A stretch of 64,000 nucleotides of DNA from Pomacea canaliculata (taxonomy: Eukaryota; Mollusca; Gastropoda; Architaenioglossa; Ampullariidae), in NCBI RefSeq assembly GCF_003073045.1, contig NC_037599.1, positions 17,462,055 through 17,526,054 on the forward strand. The letters are read 5' to 3'. Under the pieces are notes generated by a model. The model ran no database searches and was not told the DNA's origin. It was given only the letters and a program-made list of their open reading frames with translations. A program made the translations under genes and the position numbers. This document shows, one piece after another, positions 48,072-56,677 of this stretch (positions within the stretch are counted from its first letter, which is position 1; the number at the start of each line of letters is the position of its first letter).

Positions 48072-50385
48072 TACACGTGGTCTGTAAATGAAGGATGGAA
48101 TAAGAAAATAATATTGGAGGAAACATATTACACGCTTTCTTTTGTTTAGCACCGAGGTTAGAAACCCCGCGGTCATGACCCACTGCTTCGTCATCACTGA
48201 CTCAGCAGGGCCGACTTCCAGGAGAGGAGGCCAGAAAATTGTGAACTGGTGTGAAAAGATTTAGACCTGCCGAAAAATTAACTCACAAGGCATTGAAGTA
48301 AAGCATATGGCTGGTGGCTGAATCACCAGCCAACCCTTACCCTCGTCTGCAGGCGCACACCCTCCAGCCAGCCACCTTTAGCCAGCCAGACGTGCAGCCA
48401 GCGAGGCACTGATGCTCACGTAAGCCTGTAGGGAAACGTTAGACTGTCGCCATCCGTCAGTCTGTTTGACAAATGTCGGAATTAGCATCGTTTGAAACTG
48501 GAGACTGCCCGCTTTGTCAGCCGCTAGAAGCAAAGAAAAAGAGGCGAGGAAGGGGGAGAACCCCAAGCGAGGAGAGAAATTGGGGTATTTAGCCTGAAAA
48601 TGGGAGACATGATCGCACAAACCTCAAAGTCGGGTAGTTTTTGTGCTCTCCCATACATGTCCAGTTGAAAGCAACATTTTAGTGATTATTTCCCAGTGCT
48701 GCTGGCTCTCAGTTTCGATTATTGAAAGATATTTGATCTAATGAACATTTGAGAAGAGGTCATTGGTTAAGGAAATAACTATAGATATCCACCATTTTTG
48801 TAGTTAATTGGTTAAAGATGTACTCAGAGGTTTAAAGTTCTTTGTGGTTCCGGCCCAGACATTGCTATTATGCACGAGACACAAACAGTACACATCTTCT
48901 CTGCAGATTGACAAAGTTTATAGTTTGTCCTGAATATTTGGAGAAGCTATTTATTTCCAAAATATTTGACGATACTTTTTCTGTTGAGATGTGACATGTT
49001 GCTTACGACTAAATCTTCCAGAAAAAAACTGTATTTCTGTAAAAGATGACAAAGTCTGTTAAATTAAAAAGTCTATTAAACAGTTAAAAATTGGAAAGTG
49101 GATATTGAGATATAATTTTGTTAAAAAAGTAATGTTTGTGTCTTGCTCTTTTCATTTCTTTGTCAACTCTGGCAGCAAAATGGCATATTTTATGCGATTT
49201 TCATTAGATACACAAATGAATCAAAATCATATTTTAAAAATCCTAACATAATGCTTGCTCACCAACAAATATACAACAGAGCAAGCACTTACCGAATAAT
49301 ATGGATATCCGACAAAAATGACAAGAAAAGTACACTGCAAACCACCATCACCCACCCACAAAAACCGAACTACTTTCTTGATTGAGAACTATTTGTTGCT
49401 GCTGGCAATCTTGCTATAAAACAATACTTCTCAGTGATTAATTTCACACGATTGTGAGAAAGGTCGGCGTTAGCAGTGTCTCCTCACATTTATGTGGTGT
49501 GGTCTTGTCCTAAATTGTTTCTTATAGTCGAGAGCATCAGGAGGTGTCTCAAAGGAGCAGAAGCAGGTCAAAGTTGTCTCAGACGAGTGGACTACTTTCA
49601 GCACTGTAGCTGTTACAAACAAAGCCACACGTGTAGGCGGGTTCTCTGTGCTGTCAATGCTGTTACATCTTCTTGAAAACCAGGCACACACACTTGTTGT
49701 TTTTACAAATTACAGTCACACACCATGCAGACGGTAGTCTTGTAAACAAGCGCAGCTGCTTCCAAGTACTTGTGAGTGATGCATGGTGCGTCGCATCCAC
49801 TTCAAAGGGAGGACTCTGGCAGGGTAAGTAATTGTGCTTAGATGTTTTCCCCTTCACCACAATTGTGCTCATCTCGTGCATACCTTTTGATCAAGCCCCG
49901 CTGAAGCTTCACATTCGAGCAGGGTTAAAGACCTACTAGAGTGCTATTTTTGTAATGACTAGTTGAACTCAGTACGAGATGTCTCCAGTTCTGGGGAACA
50001 GCCCCCTTTGCCATCTCAGAGATAGAGATTTACAATCATCATCTTCACAGACATCTGGGATTGATGCTTACGTTGCCAAGGTTACAGCGACTGGGAGAAC
50101 AGCCACCCTAAAACAATCATTCATTTTCAAGTATCCCCATGGCATCACGTGCATGGTGCTGTTTCTAGTCTTGTATCTCGACAACAAAAAATTCCTTATT
50201 CTCTTATTTTGGGGAAGAAATTTCTTGTTTGGAACTTAACCTTGTTAAGGAACGTTTTATGCTTGTTGACATTCAACAATTGGAAAAAGAACTGTCGAGT
50301 GGGTAGCTTGTCTATTCATCAGTTTTTATTCTTTACTTTTCTTTACATTTCTGCCACATTTGATGTGAATTTCATTTAATTGGGG
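48072..50385. other. Intergenic, nothing recognised
   Basis: No RNA gene or recognisable exon. An open stretch from 49979 shows no domain. Confidence 0.45.
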
Positions 50386-50557
50386 CAGGGGTGGGCAATT
50401 ATTTTTCCCAAGGGGCTGCATGAGAAATTGGGATGGTTTTAGAGGGCCGGACTAATATAATCTTAACTCAGTTTTACCCAATACTGTATATATAGTATAT
50501 ATACGGGCGGGCGGGCCGGTCAGAGACAGGAGGCGGGCCGGCCTTTGTCCAGGTCTG
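50386..50557. mobile_element. hAT-type MITE, copy 2
   Basis: Begins CAGGGGTGGGCAATTA and ends TTTGTCCAGGTCTG. A perfect 8-bp duplication AATTGGGG flanks it (50378-50385 and 50558-50565). Interior shares the GGGCCGGACTAATATAA and CAATACTGTATATATA blocks with the copies at 6835 (inverted) and 59980. Confidence 0.88.
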
Positions 50558-51263
50558 AATTGGGGTATTCGTGATTAACACCCAGTTCATCTGCACGAGA
50601 AAAAAAAATCTTTAACCCTTTCGATATTCTTTCTTCCAGATGCTTACAGATGGGTGATGTCGATGTTTATCATTTGACTCAGCTGCCTGACGAGGGTAGA
50701 AATTAAAGTCAGTTATATTGAAAAGCACTCGATTGATTAAACACCAAGCATCATTAAGTGTTAGGATTAATTTCAGCTTACATAATTTGCCAGCGGACAT
50801 CTTTCGACTGACAGCTAAGATGTTACAGACCTCCATGACAAAATGTCTGCTGTGTCTGGTTGGCCAGTTCGCATGTCTCCATTTGTTGCGTATCCTCTGC
50901 AGATGGTGCTCATACTTTGCTGCATTCATCGTAAGAAAATGCAGGAAAAAACATCCGGTCGCAATAATTTTCTGCACCAACCTCCTGTTCGCCATAAAAT
51001 TATATTTTGGTTTGTTTTCTTAAAACAAGAAATGCACCTACAAATACTCGCCATCAGCAACGGAGCATGCGGATGTTTTGTCCAAATATTTTCCCTTCTT
51101 CTCCATTCACCTTTTATCTTAATTGTCTGTGGCAGAGGTCACAGTTCCGAAATTCTACAGTTTGGTAATAGATGCTGCTTTTGGCAGCTGAAATGCCCGC
51201 TAATAAAGGTCCTTTTTGTTTTGAGGTTTATGAATAAGTCTTATCACTGACAAGCCATTACAG

Positions 51264-51383
51264 GGCCATGTGCACACAGCTGATGACCTGCTTCTGGAGA
51301 TGCGCCCCAGTGTTGCACCAGAACCTGTGCATTCGACATTTATGTGTAGCCTTTCTTTCTTTTTGTACCTTCAGTTTCTCTGA
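51264..51383 (+). CDS. Exon-like open stretch of unknown gene
   Basis: After an acceptor (CATTACAG, ending 51263) there are 39 open codons beginning GHVHTADDLLLEMRPSV and ending at TGA. Codon composition looks protein-like rather than AT-driven. Another open piece with a donor (KMSAVSGWPVRMSPFVAY, to CATC|GTAAGA near 50928) lies upstream. I recognise neither and cannot prove they are joined. Confidence 0.2.
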   Translation, partial: GHVHTADDLLLEMRPSVAPEPVHSTFMCSLSFFLYLQFL

Positions 51384-53415
51384 CAAAGAAGTGTGTGTGT
51401 TAAAAAAGTTTGTACTTCAATGCACAAGCCAGTGTATGTGACATGCCGCCCTTAAGGTTAACGACTCGTGGTCATTATGACATGGTGAGATGTTTACAAT
51501 AAAAAACAACTTTTCAACAGCATTCTAGCAGCTAATGGACATTGTCATAGAATTTCAACCTAAATATAATGTGGTCGTCAGTCTTTGGTTAAAACAACAG
51601 ATGAGACGGTCTTTGAATTCTGATAGGAACATATCTTCCACTCCCTGGTTATGTGTGTATATTTTCGTTATGTATTATGCTTGGCAAATACAGCGTGTAG
51701 TCAATGAATATGGTAAATTCTAGATGGAAATCCATGGAAATAATCTTATTCAGGAAATGCAGAACCGAGTAGTTCACACGCCTCTCAATTCAAATCTTTA
51801 ATCGCCATCCTATCCACTCACCCCACAGCTCTCCGTCTTTTCAAGAGAAACCATTATGAAGCAAAATTTGAAGAAGATAAATAGCTTTAACAAAGCTATC
51901 AAAAATAAAAAAAAATGATGAGCTAAAAGGTTAATAAGTTCTTTTACATTGGAGTGCCCACATGCGCGTGCATGGATGAATCCGCGAGGAGCAGAAAGCA
52001 CGTGTGTTGCATCTTACAATCACCAGCCTCGTTTTGAAGAAGAACAAATAAATCATCAACACGCTTTCCCTCTTAACTCAGCAATGTTGTCATTGCCTGT
52101 GACTCACAGGAACGGTGTAGCGTGAAATGTTATGATTCTCCAGACGACTTTCTTCATTTTTTGTAGTTCTTCCCCACTTTTCCCTTTGGATAATTACCGT
52201 AAATCAGCGAATCCGTTGCGAGCAGTACACCCCGCAGCACTCCTTTGACACCACTGGCGGTGTGTACTTCTTGCCGTCCGACATCTTTGCAGCATCGCAG
52301 ACAGCACCACTTCACTGCTGTCTCAGCGGATTCCTCCACGCCGCTGCATCATCAACTACTTTTTTCCATTAGTACTACCTTCCCCTTCCCTTCCTTCCTT
52401 CCAGCAGGGTGTCCTTTTATCCATCCACCCCCTTCGCACTCTTTGCCCTCGTAGATGCTACTTTTGTTGTTACCTGTCTCTGACGAAGAAGACAAGCGAT
52501 TATTATTTTAAAATAAGAGAAGAAAGACCCAACAAAGATTTTGAAAACGTATTTATTGGAGTCTCTGTGATGCTCTCGTCCTTTCTACTTCTCTCGTTAT
52601 CACTTGCGCGTGCAGATTGCCCTCCGTGGTGTCTGCACGTTTGGCGTGTTACCAGTCAAGACACATTAGTCAGAGGACGGAGTTGATGCTCTTGTTCAAA
52701 TTCCAGCGGCAAGACTACAACTGTATTATAGCTAACATACGAGCACTTTTGGCAAGTACACAAGTGCATTATGGTTAAGATTCAAGTATCTCGGGAAGGC
52801 TTGGTAGTTACGAGCCAGAGACACATTTGCACCCCACAATCCTTGGCTGATTACCTACAGTTCTCACAAACCGTCTGTGACTGTCGACCGTACCTAAGAC
52901 GTTGACCTCTACAGGTGAACTCTTTGGTCTACACGTGACTCAAATGTCAGGACCCAGCAGGACTTCACTGTACTCACTAAGGATCTGTACCTAGCCTGTA
53001 ACCAGGACTGGGTAAATCTGTTGTCATCGGATAGCGGAGACAATCCCATATTCTTGGCCTCAGGGTAGACCTACATATACCCAAATCGTTTTACCAGCAA
53101 GCAATTCATCGGATAACTTTTTACCAATGTTGGATAAATGTGGCAGAGTTCATGATTGGTTTCGGTTTCGCGAGCTAACAAGTAACTGCAATAATATAAT
53201 GGCATAGAACTATTTGATGTGTAGTGTTTTTATTGCATTCATAATCTGAGAGTAGCAGACTTCATAAAAAACGCAACTGAATATTGAAATACAATTTGTT
53301 TTTCCATTTTGTATTTTATATAAATATTTTGGTCGTCAGCTAGTTGCTCGAGAAGCACCGTTTAGCCAAAAACAAATAAATTTTACCTTCCGCAATTTCT
53401 TGTTCCACAGCACCA
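51384..53415. other. Intergenic, nothing recognised
   Basis: No exon, RNA gene or delimited transposon supported. Confidence 0.45.
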
Positions 53416-53512
53416 AGGTGGCGACAAGACAAGAGATGGATCTTCACCTCGGGAGAAATTCGTTCTGTGGAAAGTTTAGACTGCATCTCTCTCTTCTCTC
53501 TGTGTGTCGCCG
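53416..53512 (+). repeat. Dispersed ~97-bp repeat, copy 2
   Basis: Partner of 47976-48071, with the same blocks in the same order and orientation, 5.4 kb away. Confidence 0.7.
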
Positions 53513-53525
53513 CATCACTCTTCAC

Positions 53526-53603
53526 AAAAAGAAAGAAAGAAAGAAAGAAAAAAACCCCAAACAAACAAACAAACAAACAAACAAACAAACAAGCAAACAA
53601 ACA
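53526..53603. repeat. (AAAG)n then (CAAA)n microsatellite
   Basis: Five or so GAAA units, an A/C transition, then about eleven CAAA units with one CAAG variant. Confidence 0.92.
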
Positions 53604-53759
53604 TCTTTTAGTCTGGTCTTTTATGCAACTTCAATTGCTCAGTAGCTGATGAATTAGGAATTAGTTTGGCTTTGGGCTAACTTAACCTAATAGTTTTCTA
53701 CTCATGTTGGGGCAGAGAAAAGGTTTGTGACCAGTGTCGGGACTACGCTACTATTAATA

Positions 53760-54175
53760 TGTAACCGAGTGGTAAGGTGGGGTTGTATGGTGACAACAAC
53801 AGTTCAACACTCGAACCAAAAAGCCAGGAACAGTCAGCAGGTGTGCGACCCTTTATTCTCGTACAATGGTCACGGCTGCGTCGATCGCCCGAGGCGCTAG
53901 AGGTCGGAGCTGTCTCTTCTTCGTCGTGTAGCTGTGCGCGCTGTCTCCGCCGACTCTGTTCTGATCTCTTCGTCTCAGCTCTGCCCTTATATACCTCTGG
54001 GAAGGGGTAAACTTTGCGATGCTCTGATACGGTCGGAACCATACGCCGTTTTACCCTAGCCAATCACCGCTATTTGCCATCTCCCATAGCCAATCACCGC
54101 TATTTGCCATCTCTCACCATGCCCTAGCAGATCCCGCCAAAACTAACAACAACACTGGACTACCGGCCCACTACA
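53760..54175 (-). repeat. 3' LTR
   Basis: 416 bp. Carries a TATA element GGTATATAAGG (53995-53985, minus) and AATAAA (53857-53852, minus), so U3, R and U5 are in normal order. Differs from the other LTR by a 30-bp tandem duplication (54057-54086 and 54087-54116, each starting TAGCCAATCACCGC) and several single-base length differences in short homopolymers. Confidence 0.92.
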
Positions 54176-54648
54176 TCCCCGCCGACTCTTTCTCCAACAG
54201 CGTCCTCGCTGATGAGCTTTAGCTAGCAAGACTAGGGCTATATACAAGCTCACCTAAATTATGCTGGCCCGGGGGGGCTTCAAATATTTAAAACTCTAAA
54301 GAAGATCTGTTGCTGCCGCAAGCAACGCCTAGTCATATCAGCCGCTGGTATTATTTACCTAGTGGAGTAAGATTTTGCCTTGTAAACAAAATATCTGTAC
54401 TACGCCTAACAGCTGATCTGACCGACTGATTATTCTTTTCCAAAATAACTGCTACATTGGGCACGAGGTGTATATAAGGGCAGGCATTCCGTCCACCTGT
54501 CTCGTATGTCATGACATTTCGTAGACGCAGCCGTGGCAAAAATGAAATGAACAATAGCAACATAGACAACTAATGTTACAACATATGTACGTCTTATCCA
54601 CAATGTCAGTGAATGTGTCACACACCACTTTTCATATTGCATCTGAGT

Positions 54649-55293
54649 TTATGCCTGTCTCACAGCAAGCCGCTGCAATTTGCTGTGCTCTGCAGGCACT
54701 GTCACTTCTGGAATCACAGTTACTGTCATATCGGGCACCACAGGTACTGTCATATCTGGCACCACAGGCACTGTCAATTCTGGAACCACAGGTACCGTCA
54801 ATTCTGGAACCACAGGTACTGTCACTTCTGCAACCACAGGTACTGTCAATTCTGGAACCACAGGCACTGTCAATTCTGGAACCACAGGCACTGTCACTTC
54901 TGGAACCACAGGTACTGTCACTTTTGGTATCACTGTAGTTCTGGCTTGACGGGGTGGGACAGTAGTATACCAAAACAGAGTTTCTTCGTCCCTGTCGTAG
55001 TCTTGACAATTCTGTGTCTCCGGCAGTTGACTGTCCTCTAACTGCGGAGACGGCTTCGCTGCTTTGATGTCGTTACTGCGGGCACGTGCAGGGCCGTCAA
55101 CAAGGGGCCTGACTGTGTACACAGCACTGTCATCCACTGGCCGGCTGGTGATATACAGGTACTCCGGCGGCTCCGCCCATGGAATCTGTCCTGTTTGCAG
55201 TTCTGCTTGGCTCTGCCGTCGTTGTGGTTGTCGCTGTTGTAGTTGCACCGGCTTGTCTTGAAACTTTTTCTCTTGAAATCGGCCGGCGATCAC
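54649..55293 (-). CDS. Retroelement C-terminal ORF with 8-residue repeats
   Basis: Minus-strand ORF in the same frame as the cold-shock ORF and separated from it by a single TGA (55308-55306) and a few codons, so both were probably one reading frame. The N-terminal part is Gln/Arg-rich (QLQQRQPQRRQ), a middle part carries EYLYITSRPVDDSAVY, and the C-terminal part is about ten repeats of TVPVVPEL. No enzymatic motif is seen. The repeat looks like a flexible or self-associating tail; function unknown. Confidence 0.55.
   Translation of the reverse strand: MIAGRFQEKKFQDKPVQLQQRQPQRRQSQAELQTGQIPWAEPPEYLYITSRPVDDSAVYTVRPLVDGPARARSNDIKAAKPSPQLEDSQLPETQNCQDYDRDEETLFWYTTVPPRQARTTVIPKVTVPVVPEVTVPVVPELTVPVVPELTVPVVAEVTVPVVPELTVPVVPELTVPVVPDMTVPVVPDMTVTVIPEVTVPAEHSKLQRLAVRQA
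54695..54934. repeat. Ten 24-bp tandem repeats
   Basis: Ten consecutive 24-bp units of the form GG(T/C)ACTGTCA(C/A)TTCTGG(A)ACCACA. 24 is a multiple of 3 and the unit has few stops, so long ORFs appear in several frames on both strands. Only the minus-strand frame continuous with the element's other coding parts is taken as real. Confidence 0.95.
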
Positions 55294-55305
55294 TGCCTCG
55301 GCATT

Positions 55306-55620
55306 TCACTCCTCCGATACCACAGACGAACGTGGCTTCAAACCCCTTGTATGACAGTCTGGTTCAAATTCCACCAATTCACCTTGCCTAGGCGCGGAAG
55401 CCTGCCTTGTGAATAACTGAATGGTGGACAAAGACGTCTGGCCGCCATTATCAGGTGTTATGAACCCCATCCTTTTTGCCACGTTGAACCACCTGCAGAA
55501 CCTCGCCTTCTGCCCCTCCACCATCGCTGTCATGGAAGTGCTGGTCGCTGCGCTCCGTTTCTTGTCTGCTGTCGCGCAAAATATTATGTTTGCGATGACG
55601 ATCAGCTCGGAGGGAATCAC
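55306..55620 (-). pseudogene. Cold-shock domain (LIN-28 type) inside the retroelement
   Basis: The minus-strand ORF carries the first half of a cold-shock domain, with the WFNV and GFITP segments (RNP-1 region), near 55520-55440. The second signature, VFVHH (RNP-2), is at 55435-55421 in another frame, and the ending GELVEFE is back in the first frame. One base is therefore missing near 55438 and one is extra near 55392, a compensating pair that spares the flanks. Spacing and the FNVAK/GGQ context resemble invertebrate LIN-28 more than Y-box proteins. CSDs bind single-stranded RNA. Broken as sequenced, by decay or by assembly error. Confidence 0.75.
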
Positions 55621-55689
55621 GTTGCTGTGTCGTGTGAAGTCGGGAGTGCCGCCTCCATCTCCAGCTGTCTGACTCGTGCAGTCAGACGA

Positions 55690-56128
55690 ATCTATCTCAT
55701 CCTCCTGTCATTACACATCTCCTCGTCTCTACACGTCGGCCGTCTTAAGGAGATCGGCAAAAGAAAGACCCATGGTCGCCAGCTGTCTGGAGTCTCACGT
55801 CGGACCTGGCTGTGTTTAAGTCCTTTCACAAAGCGTGTCGCCAAAACGTGTGTACTGATATGGCGTCGCTCATCAGGCGATTGCTTTCGCCTGTAAATTC
55901 TCAGTGTCGCAGCATATTCGATGACCGCCTCCTCACTCTGCTGTCGGCGGTTATAAAAACTGGCGATAATGTCCATATAACATCTCTCCGCTCGCCGTAT
56001 GCCTCTCTCAACACATCCAAAATTCTTTCCGGCGTGTTTTTCATGTCATAAGGGAACATCAGAACTCGCCGTCTAGCAGGTCCCTCCAGCGCGTTGAGAA
56101 CATAGACACACGCGGCGACCTCAGGCAT
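55690..56128 (-). pseudogene. Gypsy-type Gag fragment, frameshifted
   Basis: Minus strand, two overlapping frames. The first (from about 56128) has LNALEGPARRRVLMF, ERILDVLREAYGER. The second (from about 55976) has SFYNRRQQSEEAVIEYAATL and ATRFVKGLKHSQVRRE. Together these match, in order, the Gag-like domain of Ty3/Gypsy elements (capsid-type helices with the FYxRRQ..ES..EYA core). The frames join if one base is missing near 55977. No CCHC zinc knuckle follows; the cold-shock domain takes that position. Confidence 0.75.
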
Positions 56129-56295
56129 CGGCTTAGGGCAAGACCTATCTCCACCTCTCTTTCAAACTCGTCGACACTGGCCCTCGGCAAACTTCTGAAG
56201 ACGGACTAAATGACACGTTCGTACAGCCTCTGCTGACCTGTCGCCCTCTGCAGCCAATTTTCACTGCTGACACTGATCCTGCTCGCAGCGCCAAA

Positions 56296-56673
56296 TGTAA
56301 CCGAGTGGTAAGGTGGGTTGTATGGTGACAACAACAGTTCAACACTCGAACCAAAAAGCCAGAACAGTCAGCAGGTGTGCGACCTTTATTCTCGTACAAT
56401 GGTCACGGCTGCGTCACTCGCCCGAGGCGCTAGAGGTCGAGCTGTCTCTTCTTGTCGTGTAGCTGTGCGCGCTGTCTCCCCGACTCTGTTCTGATCTCCT
56501 CGTCTCAGCTCTGCCTTATATACCTCTGGGAAGGGTAAACTTTGCGATGCTCTGATACGGTCAGAACAACACGCCGTTTTACCCTAGCCAATCACCGCTA
56601 TTTGCCATCTCTCGCCATGCCCTAGCAGATCCCGCCAAAACTAACAACAACACTGGACTACCGGCCCACTACA
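56296..56673 (-). repeat. 5' LTR
   Basis: 378 bp. TATA element at 56524-56514 and AATAAA at 56390-56385 on the minus strand, in the same order as in the other LTR. Lacks the 30-bp duplication and is shorter by one base at several homopolymers. Confidence 0.92.
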
Positions 56674-56677
56674 AATA

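Larger units (their letters stand above)
53760..56673 (-). mobile_element. Non-autonomous LTR retroelement with Gag and cold-shock domain
   Basis: Two direct LTRs (53760-54175 and 56296-56673) with TG...CA ends are bounded by a 4-bp target duplication AATA (53756-53759 and 56674-56677). In minus orientation the 5' LTR is 56673-56296, followed after 2 nt by a primer-binding site TGGCGCTGCGAGCAGGAT (56293-56276). A purine-rich tract (about 54195-54176) precedes the 3' LTR. Coding content in order: a Gag segment, a cold-shock domain, and a proline/valine-rich repeat tail. No protease, reverse transcriptase, RNase H, integrase or envelope is visible in 2.1 kb of internal sequence. It would depend on enzymes of a Gypsy-type partner. 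Confidence 0.88.

Noticed and set aside
53340-53649. ORFs with Lys/Gln/Asn or Phe/Cys/Leu repeats
   Set aside because: Translations of the (AAAG)n/(CAAA)n microsatellite.
54573-55041. Plus-strand ORFs of 89-142 codons across the 24-bp repeats
   Set aside because: They arise because the 24-bp unit is a multiple of three with few stops. The coding strand of the retroelement is minus (TATA, AATAAA, primer-binding site and Gag all agree).
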